From NCBI GenBank assembly GCA_040954595.2, contig CM082589.2, positions 7,936,001 through 8,000,000 on the forward strand: a stretch of DNA of 64,000 bases, read 5' to 3'. Positions 38,301 through 49,665 of this stretch are shown here, piece by piece. Below the pieces are notes generated by a model, which did no database searches, was not told the origin of the DNA, and was given only the letters and a program-made list of their open reading frames with translations. This DNA comes from Balanoglossus misakiensis. Lineage: Eukaryota; Hemichordata. Both the position numbers and the translations under genes were made by a program. Position 1 is the first letter of the stretch. Every line of letters starts with the position of its first letter.

Positions 38301-38955
38301 AGGGTCTGAGGAATATCTGATGAGAAGCATTAAGTGCCTACAGGTGCTGGAGTGGTCACCTGTGGCGTATGCTTGCTACAAATGCAAGTGTGCAGTATCA
38401 AAAGTCTTGAGGGACTTGAGGGCTGAAGAGGAAACCTCGGAGTCTGAGGAAGAAAGTGATGTCGACATGGACGAACTGCTGGCCAAAGGCTTTCCGAATG
38501 CATCGGAAGAGATGAAAACACTGTTGCAGAGCCAGCATGATGCACTGGCATGCAAGAATCCAAAATGTCGGAGATGGGATCCGAAAATAATCCAAGTCTG
38601 TCTGAAAATGTGGATGACAAGCGGTCGGGCATACAAAGTGTTACAAAACAGTCAAATGTTGGTGCTACCGTCAGAACGCACGTTGGCTTACTACAAAGAC
38701 TGCGTGCCACAGGGCAGAGCAGTAAATGGTGAGAGCTCGCCGTGTCCAAAGGAGAAGGATGATAGTGATGAAGACACTGAAAATCAACCTGGACCAAGTG
38801 GTATGCCGCAGTCAGAACATCATCCAAACGGTGTCAGTGATACTGATAGCGTAGGTGAACAACAGGGCCAGGCAAACATGACAGATTCTCCCAAACAAGG
38901 AAAGAGAAAAAGGTTCCACAAAGAAAGTCAAGAGACTGGGAAAGAACTGAAATAG
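32340..38955 (+). CDS. RFX-like winged-helix protein with P-element-transposase-like segment, 2 exons
   Basis: Exon 1 is 32340-32368 (MDFENVTVT plus TG) with a GTAAGT donor. Exon 2 is 37707-38955 after a pyrimidine-rich TTGCAG acceptor. The join makes Trp10 and a 425-aa frame of exactly 426 codons. Residues 10-81 resemble the RFX DNA-binding winged helix: WCLQNFEACE near the LQWLEENYE position, LAFSRLLRTLFPLKSTR near ASFGKIIRQQFPQLTTR, and CYHGMKVR near YHYYGIAVK. Residues 301-342 (WDPKIIQVCLKMWMTSGRAY..., LPSERTLAYYKD) resemble the segment before the RNase H domain in P-element/THAP9-like transposases. Between them lie a CYKCKC / CKNPKC cysteine pair and an acidic stretch. After residue 342 there is only a low-complexity tail (NQPGPSG, KQGKRKRF), so no catalytic domain. 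The 5.3-kb intron holds a foldback element and MITEs. It may be a domesticated or truncated transposon gene; function unknown. Confidence 0.62.
33040..33700 (+). repeat. 63-bp tandem repeat, 11 copies, left foldback arm
   Basis: The marker GTTGAAGTAGTACG recurs every 63 bp from 33054 to 33684 with only a few substitutions. The matching array in the right arm (35830-36115) has 5 copies. Confidence 0.95.
33824..34018 (+). CDS. SAM-domain-like short frame, left foldback arm
   Basis: 64-residue frame starting MDIEAILHEINLATLVERF. The pattern (LVERFKYERIEAPTVLSMTE, then IKRLGVTRAGDRVRLRDL) resembles a sterile alpha motif domain. It ends at a stop directly after TQPSPA, so it is either a complete tiny protein or one exon captured by the element. 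The right arm carries an identical copy at 35511-35705. Whether it is expressed cannot be told from sequence. Confidence 0.5.
   Translation: MDIEAILHEINLATLVERFKYERIEAPTVLSMTEGEIKRLGVTRAGDRVRLRDLCKEATQPSPA
34191..35133. mobile_element. 943-bp non-autonomous element with TAA duplication (PIF/Harbinger-like)
   Basis: Inverted termini GGGACCGTTCAGTTTTTAC followed by GGC and long G runs. TAA flanks both ends (34188-34190, 35134-35136). The right foldback arm keeps the empty site (CCCCCTAACCGAC when inverted), which proves insertion and duplication. A related copy lies at 60185-61277. No transposase. Confidence 0.9.
35511..35705 (-). CDS. SAM-domain-like short frame, right foldback arm
   Basis: Inverted copy of the 33824-34018 frame; the 64-residue translation is identical. 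See that entry for domain evidence. Identity between arms at the protein level suggests a recent origin or arm-to-arm gene conversion. Confidence 0.5.
   Translation of the reverse strand: MDIEAILHEINLATLVERFKYERIEAPTVLSMTEGEIKRLGVTRAGDRVRLRDLCKEATQPSPA
35830..36115 (-). repeat. 63-bp tandem repeat, about 5 copies, right foldback arm
   Basis: Inverted version of the 33040-33700 array with fewer copies; one unit carries CTTTAACATT instead of CTTCAACATT. Confidence 0.95.
36151..37283. other. Intron sequence, no gene seen
   Basis: Part of the long intron of the RFX-like gene. It holds the dispersed repeat block at 36633-36705 shared with 17255-17335. Nothing else is recognised. Confidence 0.5.
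37284..37639. mobile_element. 356-bp palindromic TTAA MITE (T2/Kolobok-like), copy A
   Basis: Almost entirely self-complementary. Ends AGGGACAAAGTCTCTCTC and its inverse, flanked by TTAA (37280-37283, 37640-37643). The TTAAAGGG start resembles T2-type MITEs. It lies 67 bp upstream of the second exon of the RFX-like gene. Confidence 0.85.
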
Positions 38956-38970
38956 CCCTGTAGTAATTAA

Positions 38971-39318
38971 AGGGACCCTGCCCTTTTTCCATTAATTATG
39001 TTTGATACAAGACACCTTTTATGGTATTCTACATGTGAACATATGTATATACATATACATGTGAATCAACGTTCGACCACACACAACTTCCATCCCACTT
39101 TTAGACACGAGAGTAAAAATCTCGCCAGAATGAATAATCAGTCTCTACCGTTTAATCATTTTGGCAAGATTTTTACTCTCATATCCTACAAACGGGATGG
39201 AAGTTGTGTGTGGTCGAACATTGGTTCACTATATATCCACATGTAGAATAACATAAACGGCGTCTTGTATCAAACATGATTCATGGAAAAAGGGCAGTGG
39301 GAGAGAGAGTTTGTCCCT
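38971..39318. mobile_element. 348-bp palindromic TTAA MITE (T2/Kolobok-like), copy B
   Basis: Same family as 37284-37639, flanked by TTAA (38967-38970, 39319-39322). It starts 15 bp after the stop codon of the RFX-like gene and so lies in its 3' UTR or 3' flank. Confidence 0.85.
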
Positions 39319-39585
39319 TTAAATGCCGTGTTGACTGAAGACATGTGCAATGTCATACGTGTATGTTGTGACATTTGCCAAATTCGGTTTCAAATGGACA
39401 TCACCAGGGAGGATATGAAAAACATGACAGCATATGCCAAACCTATTTGATCAAATTTATTCAAGTTTTTATTTGATGTTTCAACTTGTTTAGGGGAATG
39501 GAACAAAGGACAGTGTTACTGAGGATGGATTCAGAAATTAAGTTTACATTGTATTTGACTTTAGACTGTATATTGCCATGTATAG
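39319..39585. other. 3' flank of the RFX-like gene
   Basis: Contains an open stretch of about 40 codons (39324-39449) after the MITE, with several cysteines, but in-frame stops separate it from the upstream gene. No family recognised. Confidence 0.3.
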
Positions 39586-40217
39586 CGTAGTTGCCCGGGT
39601 AAGAGCCCCGGGTGCTGGGCCAACAGATTAGCGAAAAAACAGGGGGGTGGGGGGCTTTAGCCCGGATATGGCCTCGAGATTTATGCAAATGAGGGATGGC
39701 CACCTCGACTTTTATGCAAATTTTTGAGTGGTTCATTCTCCGAGTCCAAGTCGGGATCTTCCAATGTTGGGTGTTTCGCGTCGAGGACGGACTGAAGCAG
39801 CTCCACGCGGCCGCTTTGGAAAGCTCCCCGGTGACCTCACACGCGGCAGCGCGTCCATCTACGTGATCGTTGAATTCGAGGCACGGTCCCGAGGGACCTG
39901 TCTGAGGTCATGTTTTCTAAAGCGGCTATATATAACTCAGCGTGGCCAGTCGGCCGCGGTGGGTACGATAATCAGCGCGAAAGTAAATCATCATACATTT
40001 TTTTTTTCACTTTTAGTGACTTTGGGGATGAAAATCCGCCTTTTTTGCATTGCACTTTATTAAATTTCCAAGAATTTAATGGATATTCGGCCGGGGGGGG
40101 GGGGGGGGGGGGCTTTAGACCGGATATGGCCTCGATCTACAAATGGGCCCTAAAACCAGGGGGGGGGGGGGGGGGGGGGCGTTTGTCCGAGCAGGGGTTC
40201 TTACCCGGGCAACTACG
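39586..40217. mobile_element. 632-bp TIR element with long G runs
   Basis: Ends CGTAGTTGCCCGGGTAAGA and TCTTACCCGGGCAACTACG. Inside, GGGGGGCTTTAG(C/A)CCGGATATGG occurs twice and there are G runs of up to about 20. No clear target duplication was identified. No coding sequence. Confidence 0.7.
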
Positions 40218-42458
40218 GTATATGAGAATTAGTTTTTTGGCAATTTTCAGCATTTTTTTTATTAGGATACTATCAAGTACATTTTCGCTTTCTTGTTATA
40301 CTTTAATATTTGTCATGCTAAAATTCATAAGTATTCATTTTGTTATCGTAGCTTGGATACTTGTAATAGTAGCCATTGTTATTGTTGACTTTATACTGGA
40401 GCAGACTTGAAATCAATCCTTAACCAGAACAATCTGTGTTCTCCCCAGAGCAATTATAGAGTGGCAACTGCCACTCTGTTATTTTAAAAATGTATAATCA
40501 AAAATATGGCAGCAAAGAGGTGATCTGGCGATTTTCTCCTATGTTTTCCATGTTCTACTTCCAGTTAAAACATTTCTATGTTAGAAATTAAAAGCCAAGG
40601 GCTGGCTCGCCTTTGAATTTTCCAAGTGCAGGCATTGTTTATTTTCACTTGGTAAGGAATATGCATGTACATGTATACCCTTTTGAGGAGTCCCATGAGT
40701 AATAGTGAAGTAAGCCCTCACCGCAGTTTGGCATGGCAGCTCCCTTTCAGTATCGCACAGTCTTGGAGCAGGACTAGCTATTATAACCCTTAAAGGGAAG
40801 GGTTGTCACGCCGCGTTGGTGTCCCCCTTGATGAGAATATCTCCTCCCATACCAGCACAAACCTCACTGCAGTCACCACGATCTACTAGGATCTTCAGTT
40901 GCTGTCATGCCCAGTCTTTGCCACAGTTGGCTGCTTCGTTCATTCTAAGAACTATCTAATTTCAGGGATTTGTGGATGAATTGTAATGTTTATAAACAAA
41001 CAAACAAACAAACAAACAAACGTGGTGCAACGACCACTTTCCATTATGCCATTGTACAGACAACTCAAACAAGCAATATTATGGGTGATGTGCTACTCTC
41101 AAACTGAACCAATGTACGAAGCCAACAAGGCACAGAAAAACTTTCCTTCAAACATAAGGCCGAAAAAAAAAATGTGCTGTTCCGATTACGCGACCTACCC
41201 TAATTTTAACCCGCCGTGTCTATGTAAGTGTCTGTTGTGGATTTTTAAATGTCGCCACCAACGGCGGGTATGGAAAATAAATGGTGCTTGCTCAGCAAAA
41301 GGTCATAAAATGTAAATATATATTGAAAACACGCGTACGTCGCCAGACCATCCGCACCTGTTCAAACGTTCCTTCTATATGCAAATAGTTGAGACACAGT
41401 TCTGACATAAACGAAAGGCAAGGTCTGTTGTGGACCAACGGTGTATATGACGAAGAGCAGTGTAGCAATATGACCTGCAGGGTTTCAATGACGTCACCAT
41501 CAACTATGTGAACTTTTTAAAGGTTCCCGCACGCGAGATGAGATAGCTGAGCAAAAAAGTTATCCCAGGAAATGTAGTCAGCATTTGTTTCTCTAGTTTG
41601 CTGGCGATTTTTTGCCGTTGAGAAAAATATCCTACCTGTTTGATATTTTTTCCTGGCAAAGAAAATTACTCACGGCTGCCCGGACACACCTGAAAAATAG
41701 CCAGCGGAGTAATTTAATTGACCTCGTGAAATAATCAAATGGTGACCAGTCCAGACTGAATTTAAGGTGTTAATGAAAATGTATCTGACCTAAATCAGCA
41801 CCCGGAAATTGAAGACGAAATAAGTTGAAATGCAAGACTCAATCTTGTGTTGGTCACGACACGCACGAAACACAAAACTTCTCGTACACAATCACTAAAA
41901 TAACAATGCTTAAGTAGTTGGCGAGTTGCGACTTGCATGACATTAGTGAAAATGTGTCTGAGGACAGACGTGTCTTGAATTTCATTTATTCCCTATATGA
42001 TTGTCTCGACTCAAAGAATAATGCTATGGAAACAAAGAATAAATGACTATTGTAGTGATAGAATTCACATGATCGCACCTTCACACGGTTGATTGCAAAC
42101 ACTTTATTATCCCCCAACACTGATTCATATATACCCTTTGTGTTCAAAAATGGGTAACTTTGCCCGGGCCTCCAGACTGCCACTCTTAGCAGCCGTCTAC
42201 CCCCTCAAGAATTCAATGACAATTTCTCATCCATGACACACACACAATTAAAGATTGACGTAGTCAGTTTGTTCGCAACATTTATCACCCAGGTAAAATT
42301 GCCCGAAGGTTTACGTTACTTGGGGTAACATGCTCATGGTTTGGAAAAGTGCCATCAGATGCAGATGGTTTTGTATTATGATTTGTGAACAGCCTGGGTC
42401 AGAAACACCATGTCCCCGTTCACATATGTTGCGTTAATCAGGGATGGTGTGGAATATG
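40218..42458. other. 2.2-kb region with no recognised gene
   Basis: No conserved reading frame, RNA gene or clear transposon seen on either strand. A short (AAAC)n microsatellite lies at 40993-41021. Confidence 0.5.
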
Positions 42459-45217
42459 CACTGAGTATATTGACCAAGACATAAATTAAGTATGTATGTC
42501 AAGGATTTGCAGCATGTAAATATTAAAATTAATTGTGACATAAAGGACGTGTGTGCGCAGCTGCCCTCTCTGTTGTATTATATTTACGTAATTATGGAGG
42601 TCCAAACTTGCGTGAACGTCTATACTCTTTCAAAACATTAATTTTAAATCAGTCCAGTAACTTCTTAGTATGTAGTTTCAAGGGTCAGGATGAAATATTA
42701 CTACGTCCAAAGCTATTGAGTAAATAATTCGTGCACTTGTATACTGAAATGGGCGTACATTGAACCGTGGAAATCAATATACAGTGGCCATATAAGATGT
42801 ATTCGCACTGATGGTTTTGTTGTGGTGAATTCTGTCGTCATTATGACCCGGTTCCAGTGAAAATCAAACGTATTTGAACCCGGAAAGTCAACAACATATA
42901 AGTAGTGCCACACCCATTCCTTCACTGGTCACGACCTTTGCTGAACAATATGCATACATGTACTTGATTCACACAATCATATAGAAATCAATCCACACTA
43001 TAGTTGGCGAGATAAGACTTTATGAGTTTCGTGAAAAGTGTCAAGAGGTCTGAAAAGTCTAAAACAAACCTGCCTATATATTTCACTACAAAAGCTGACA
43101 AGACAGAGAGAAAATGTATTTTTAGCGTGGTGACGACAAAAAGTTGCCAAAGAAGGTAGCCAGAAAGATAATATAAAAATATAATACGAATGGCCACGTC
43201 TACACGAATATTGTGCATTTCAGTATATTGTATGACATTAATCTCTTGCAAAACATCGTTTTCACATTCATTTTTCTCCCCAACTTTTTTTCAACCGAAT
43301 GTAGCTCACCTGATACTACACTTCTTTTGGTAACACTTACTTAACTGAACGAGGTTTTGATAGGATTCACGTCCAGAGACACCATACAATATCTACAGCT
43401 TATTTTTTGTTATTTATTAATTGCTTAACTCATTTGTCTCAAGACTATCTGATCTATATTTCAATGCGTTTTGTATAGACTTTGTGAAAAGAATACAATT
43501 TTGCTACATTTTCTCCATTAAAACACACGCAATGTTTAAAACAAAGCACAAAGTACAATTGTCTTGTATTATCACATTACGACAATCGAGTCTCGTATAT
43601 GTTTGTTGTGTCTGTTGTATCCGGTCATTTGAGCAACAGGAAATAAAATTGTTTACATTAAAGCTATGGTTACGAGCCTTGTAAACATAGCCTTTGTTAC
43701 CTCTTGACCCTGGAGCGAAACCAGGGTCTATGCATAAACTATATCAATATTGTGGTCAGAGAGCACCAGCCCGAGGGCATCAAATCGTGATGTTGCCCTC
43801 GCTATCATGTGTTATTAATTTTATTACGCCGAACATTTGAACGTACATGCACTGCAGCATAGAAGAACGTAGACGCGCGTCCATGTGTCGTACGTTGCTG
43901 AGAATGTAAAATGTCTCGATCTCCCAAGAACCATACCTACTTCAAACTCAAGAGGATACTGCGATGTTGGTTGCGATTTTGATGTATTTACTGCCCGTTT
44001 GCAGTAAAATATTGCCCAGTTGAACAGGTGTTAATCCTGTGCGTCGCTTTGAAGCCATATATGCGGGAGTTGACTGATCGTGAAGGAAGCCATTGAACGA
44101 CAGGGGTAGAGACCCCTATAAGGTTGTAATCTACCATGGGGTCCTACATAAAGTATAAAAACAAAAAGTTAAAAAAAACAGAAAAATACAATTAGTAAAA
44201 GTAAAATTGTAAAAGCGGTGACTACAGGTAGAAATTTCTAAAACTGTGAAGTCGTCTATCTGCTTAAATTGTCTCTGATGTAAGAGTTCAACTGAGATTT
44301 AAAGTTATTTATGTTGGTACTGCATCTAACAATGTCAGGTAGAGAGAGTTCCAAGCTCTAGCTGCACGCATAGCAAAACTCTTTTGACCTGTTTCTGTTC
44401 GAAATCGAGGCAATACTAATTTGCGAGTTGAGGCTCCTCGTGTCTGGTAAGCATGGACGTCATTCAGTGTAACAATTTTTTCTATAAGATAGCTAGGAGC
44501 AGAATTGTGGAAACATTTGTACACCATAATACAAGTAAAGTAAAAAATACGTTATCTAACAGATAGCACATCGAATCTTTCAAACAGTACATCAGTTGGG
44601 GTATCAAAATCAGCATTAAGTATTACTATTAAGGCACGCTTCTGCATTTTATAAACCTTATCTATATTTTTAGAAGTCGTATTTCCCCACACAATAGAGC
44701 AGTCAATGACAGATTGGATCAAACCGTAATATAAAAAACTTCTAAGGTGTAAAGGTATGAATTTACAAAGACGCCTAAGTAGTCCAATTCCCCGACTCAA
44801 AGTAAGACACAAATTATCAATATGTTTGTCCCATGAAATAAAATTGTCTAAAGTTAAACCCAGTATCTTTTCAGAGGTGACACATGAAATTTGTCTGTCA
44901 TTAAGGGCCTGGTCAGAATTAACAGGGGGGGGGGGGAGGGCCGGTGCGATTGGGGGGAGGGTCACCATTTCTCATGCAACGGTTTGGGGGAGGGCCGCTA
45001 CATTTTGGGCACTTGTCAAGGGGAGGGTCATTAATTTTTGTGCAAGGATGACACCGATAATGTCAAAAATTTGAAGTGTTACAGAGAAATCCTGAAAAGA
45101 GACTTGCGCTCATATAGGCACGCCTGTATGGATGTATTGACATCCCTTGTACTACAAAATACATCACACAACTCACAAAACATACACATGTACCAGTATG
45201 TGATCTTAAACCCCATA

Positions 45218-45277
45218 ACCCTAACCCTAACCCTAACCCTAACCCAAACCCTAACCCTAACCCTAACCCTAACCCTA
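45218..45277. repeat. Interstitial telomere-type repeat (CCCTAA)n, unit 1
   Basis: About ten hexamers of CCCTAA with one CCCAAA variant. TTAGGG is the common animal telomere unit. It is internal to the 44905-46237 element, not a chromosome end. Confidence 0.95.
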
Positions 45278-45648
45278 ATTTCTTAAGGGAAGGGGAGCAC
45301 AGTACGATATTTTACCCACAATTCTCCATGATTTGTATCATCGAGGTTGTCCATTTAATAACTTTTTCTGTTTTAGATACTAACAATGATATGAAGTACA
45401 TATAACTGTATTTATCTAGGAAAAGTATGTTGAGGAATAAGAGTGAAAATTTCAAAATGAATATTTAAAAGCCATAGGAATCAAAGTATTCATGTACTGC
45501 AATTGTCACACTTTGGAGGAAACAAGCAAATAACTAACTGAGGTGTATTTAATAGTGGTCTACAATTTTCTGTACAAATGTGAACTTTGCCTGGTTTGAC
45601 TGAGTAATATCTGATTGTACAAATCAGAATGAATCATCGGATATTGTG

Positions 45649-46083
45649 TAGCCCGGAGACACAGGCGTCGATCTAGAATACAACGCCCGGGGACAGTAGT
45701 GAAATTTCCTGCTGAGCTGAAAGATAGTAGCCCTGGCAACGATCAGGGTCGCTTAGTAACGAATGGATAACGAGTGATCTATCAAATGTTGACGGGCGCC
45801 AGTGGTTGGATGATATAATTAACAAAGCTTGGTTATGAATATTCATACACCTTCAAAACCACTCCCACACCCCGTTGCGGGAATTTCACTCATGACTCCA
45901 CCTCTATTTCCTTATTTAGAATGCGATGATGTCATTTGGTTTACACATTGTTACATTTAAGTGACCAATTAGCTTACACACAAGATTTACCACCCGTGTC
46001 GTTCTCCGCACAGAATTCGGTGCGTAAATAGAGACTGTCCCCGGGCGTTCCTTTTCCCCTACTACACCTGTGTCTCCGGGCTA
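45649..46083. mobile_element. Nested 435-bp element, TAGCCCGG termini, unit 1
   Basis: Ends TAGCCCGGAGACACAGG and CCTGTGTCTCCGGGCTA, flanked by GATATTGTG and AATATTGTG, a 9-bp duplication with one mismatch. Inserted into the Harbinger-like element before the units duplicated, since unit 3 has it at the same place (53018-53452). Confidence 0.8.
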
Positions 46084-46646
46084 AATATTGTGGGGAGGGT
46101 CACTTGATTTTGTTCACGGAGAAGGGGGAGGGTCAGCATTTTTTGTGCAAGAAATCGGTGGAGGGTCAGTATTTTTCATGCATGCAGATTTTGAATCGCA
46201 CCGGCCTTCCCCCCCCCTGTTAATTCTGACCAGGCCCTAATGGAAATGTCCAATTGTTCATCGGAAATGTCAGTCTCTTATTTTTTGACGAGATCCGACT
46301 AACATAGCTTTCGTTTTGCCCTCATTTATGATCATTCCATTACTTCGAATGCAGTTACTTGACAACATTACATCATTTTGAAGGGAATCATTTACATGCG
46401 AAACATAAATTCCCGAGGTAAGAAGGGTTTGATCGTCAGCGTACATATCAAGTTGCGAGTTATACAAAGTTAATGGTAAATCATTGATTAAGTAGTAAAC
46501 AGTAGTGGTCCCAACACTGAGTATATTGACTAAGATATAAATTAAGTATGTATGTCAAGGATTTGCAGCATGTAAATATTAAAATTAATTATGACATATA
46601 TGACGTGTGTGCGCAGCTGCCCTCGCAGTTGTATTATATTTACGTA

Positions 46647-46951
46647 TTATATTATACCAGTATATTGATGGTGTAAATCACGCTATTTTATTGGTCGAGA
46701 CACGACACGTGACTGTGATATATTCGTCATATACCACAGTCATATATCACGCAAACTCATAGTCAAAGAAAATGCCTTTTTCAAATGTTTTATGCAAAGT
46801 TTCAATATACTGGTATAATATAATAGCAATAAAACACCCCCAGCCATGGTATACCACTCGATTTTGACCAGTTCAACTCCATATACGCACGAGCGATAGA
46901 ACTGGTCAAAATCTCGTGGTAAACCATGGCTGGGGGTGTTTTATTGCTTAA
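46647..46951. mobile_element. 305-bp double-hairpin insertion, unit 2
   Basis: Two palindromes in a row. 46647-46823 has ends TTATATTATACCAGTATATTG and the inverse; about 46826-46948 has GCAATAAAACACCCCCAGCC and its inverse. Unit 1 lacks the block (ACGTAATTATGGAGG continuous at about 42584). Copies in other units: 49666-49970, 54017-54321, 57035-57339. Confidence 0.85.
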
Positions 46952-48663
46952 ATTATGGAGGTTCAAACTTGCGTGAACGTCTACTTTTTCAAAACATTAA
47001 TTTTAAATCAGTTCAGTAACTTCTTAGTATGTAGTTTCAAGGGTCAAGATGAAATATTACTACGTCCAAAGCTCTTGAGTAGATAATTCGTGCACTTGTA
47101 AATGGGCGTACATTGAACCGTGGAAATCAATATACAGTGGCCATATAAGATGTATTCGCACTGATGGTTTTGTTGTGGTGAATTCTGTCGTCATTATGAC
47201 CCGGTTCCAGTGAAAATCAAACGTATTTGAACCCGGACAGTCAACAACATATAAGTAGTGCCACACCCATTCCTTCACTGGTCACGACCTTTGCTGAACA
47301 ATATGCATACATGTACTTGATTCACACAATCATATAGAAATCAATCCACACTATAGTTGGCGAGATAAGACTTTATGAGTTTCGTGAAAAGTGTCAAGAG
47401 GTCTGAAAAGTCTAAAACAAACCTGCCTATATATTTCACTACAAAAGCTGACAAGACAGAGAGAAAATGTATTTTTAGCGTGGTGACGACAAAAAGTTGC
47501 CAAAGAAGGTAGCCAGAAAGATAATATAAAAATATAATACGAATGGCCACGTCTACACGAATATTGTGCATTTCAGTATATTGTATGACATTAATCTCTT
47601 GCAAAACATCGTTTTCACATTCATTTTACTCCCCAACTTTTTTTCAACTGAATGTAGCTCACCTGATACTACACTTCTTTTGGTAACACTTACTTAACTG
47701 AACGAGGTTTTGATAGGATTCACGTCCAGAGACACCATACAATATCTACAGCTTATTTTTTGTTATTTATTAATTGCTTAACTCATTTGTCTCAAGACTA
47801 TCTGATCTATATTTCAATGCGTTTTGTATAGACTTTGTGAAAAGAATACAATTTTGCTACATTTTCTCCATTAAAACACACGCAATGTTTAATACAAAGC
47901 ACAAAGTACAATTGTCTTGTATTATCACATTACGACAATCGAGTCTCGTATATGTTTGTTGTGTCTGTTGTATCCGGTCATTTGAGCAACAGGAAATAAA
48001 ATTGTTTACATTAAAGCTATGGTTACGAGCCTTGTAAACATAGCCTTTGTTACCTCTTGACCCTGGAGCGAAACCAGGGTCTATGCATAAACTATATCAA
48101 TATTGTGGTCAGAGAGCACCAGCCCGAGGGCATCAAATCGTGATGTTGCCCTCGCTATCATGTGTTATTAATTTTATTACGCCGAACATTTGAACGTACA
48201 TGCACTGCAGCATAGAAGAACGTAGACGCGCGTCCATGTGTCGTACGTTGCTGAGAATGTAAAATGTCTCGATCTCCCAAGAACCATACCTACTTCAAAC
48301 TCAAGAGGATACTGCGATGTTGGTTGCGATTTTGATGTATTTACTGCCCGTTTGCAGTAAAATATTGCCCAGTTGAACAGGTGTTAATCCTGTGCGTCGC
48401 TTTGAAGCCATATATGCGGGAGTTGACTGATCGTGAAGGAAGCCATTGAACGACAGGGGTAGAGACCCCTATAAGGTTGTAATCTACCATGGGGTCCTAC
48501 ATAAAGTATAAAAATAAAAAGTTAAAAAAAAAACAGAAAAATACAATTAGTAAAAGTAAAATTGTAAAAGCGGTGACTACAGGTAGAAATTTCTAAAACT
48601 GTGAAGTCGTCTATCTGCTTAAATTGTCTCTGATGTAAGAGTTCAACTGAGATTTAAAGTTAT

Positions 48664-49533
48664 TTATGTTGGTACTGCATCTAACAATGTCAGGTAGAGA
48701 GAGTTCCAAGCTCTAGCTGCACGCATAGCAAAACTCTTTTGACCTGTTTCTGTTCGAAATCGAGGCAATACTAATTTGCGAGTTGAGGCTCCTCGTGTCT
48801 GGTAAGCATGGACGTCATTCAGTGTAACAATTTTTTCTATAAGATAGCTAGGAGCAGAATTGTGGAAACATTTGTACACCATAATACAAGTAAAGTAAAA
48901 AATACGTTATCTAACAGATAGCACATCGAATCTTTCAAACAGTACATCAGTTGGGGTATCAAAATCAGCATTAAGTATTACTATTAAGGCACGCTTCTGC
49001 ATTTTATAAACCTTATCTATATTTTTAGAAGTCGTATTTCCCCACACAATAGAGCAGTCAATGACAGATTGGATCAAACCGTAATATAAAAAACTTCTAA
49101 GGTGTAAAGGTATGAATTTACAAAGACGCCTAAGTAGTCCAATTCCCCGACTCAAAGTAAGACACAAATTATCAATATGTTTGTCCCATGAAATAAAATT
49201 GTCTAAAGTTAAACCCAGTATCTTTTCAGAGGTGACACATGAAATTTGTCTGTCATTAATGGAAATGTCCAATTGTTCATCGGAAATGTCAGTCTCTTAT
49301 TTTTTGACGAGATCCGACTAACATAGCTTTCGTTTTGCCCTCATTTATGATCATTCCATTACTTCGAATGCAGTTACTTGACAACATTACATCATTTTGA
49401 AGGGAATCATTTACATGCGAAACATAAATTCCCGAGGTAAGAAGGGTTTGATCGTCAGCGTACATATCAAGTTGCGAGTTATACAAAGTTAATGGTAAAT
49501 CATTGATTAAGTAGTAAACAGTAGTGGTCCCAA
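48664..49533 (-). pseudogene. LINE reverse transcriptase fragment, unit 2
   Basis: Same RT fragment as unit 1 but without the 1.33-kb insertion: YADD box in 49486-49289, then 49272-48907 and 48882-48664. One frameshift and the same in-frame TAA remain, so the disabling lesions predate the array. Confidence 0.85.
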
Positions 49534-49665
49534 CACTGAGTATATTGACTAAGACATAAATTAAGTATGTATGTCAAGGATTTGCAGCATGTAAATATTA
49601 AAATTAATTATGACATATATGACGTGTGTGCGCAGCTGCCCTCGCAGTTGTATTATATTTACGTA

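Larger units (their letters stand above)
44905..46237. mobile_element. 1333-bp PIF/Harbinger-like element with telomere-type repeat, unit 1
   Basis: Termini GGGCCTGGTCAGAATTAAC then CAGGGGGG, pairing for about 50 bp with the right end. TAA flanks both sides; units 2 and 4 keep the empty site (CATTAATGG), which proves insertion into the LINE. It carries a CCCTAA array (45218-45277) and a nested 9-bp-duplication element (45649-46083). No transposase. Confidence 0.92.
44309..46514 (-). pseudogene. LINE reverse transcriptase fragment, unit 1, split by insertion
   Basis: Non-LTR retrotransposon RT remains, on the minus strand: an INDLP stretch, the catalytic YADD box (46470-46270), then KILGLTLDNFISWDKHI and a C-terminal AARAWNSL segment ending at 44309. 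The 5' part is missing and the fragment begins exactly at the unit junction. It carries frameshifts, an in-frame TAA and the 1333-bp insertion 44905-46237, so it is dead. Confidence 0.85.

Noticed and set aside
39324-39449. Extra coding exon after the MITE downstream of the RFX-like gene
   Set aside because: Stops lie between it and the upstream frame, no acceptor is evident and no homology is recognised.
43421-43684. 87-residue + strand frame repeated in units 1-4 and partly in unit 5
   Set aside because: Its conservation follows from recent duplication of the DNA; it resembles no family I know, and unit 5 changes it by start loss and substitutions.
45218-45277. True chromosome end or fusion point
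   Set aside because: The hexamers sit inside a TIR element present twice in the array, with unique sequence on both sides.
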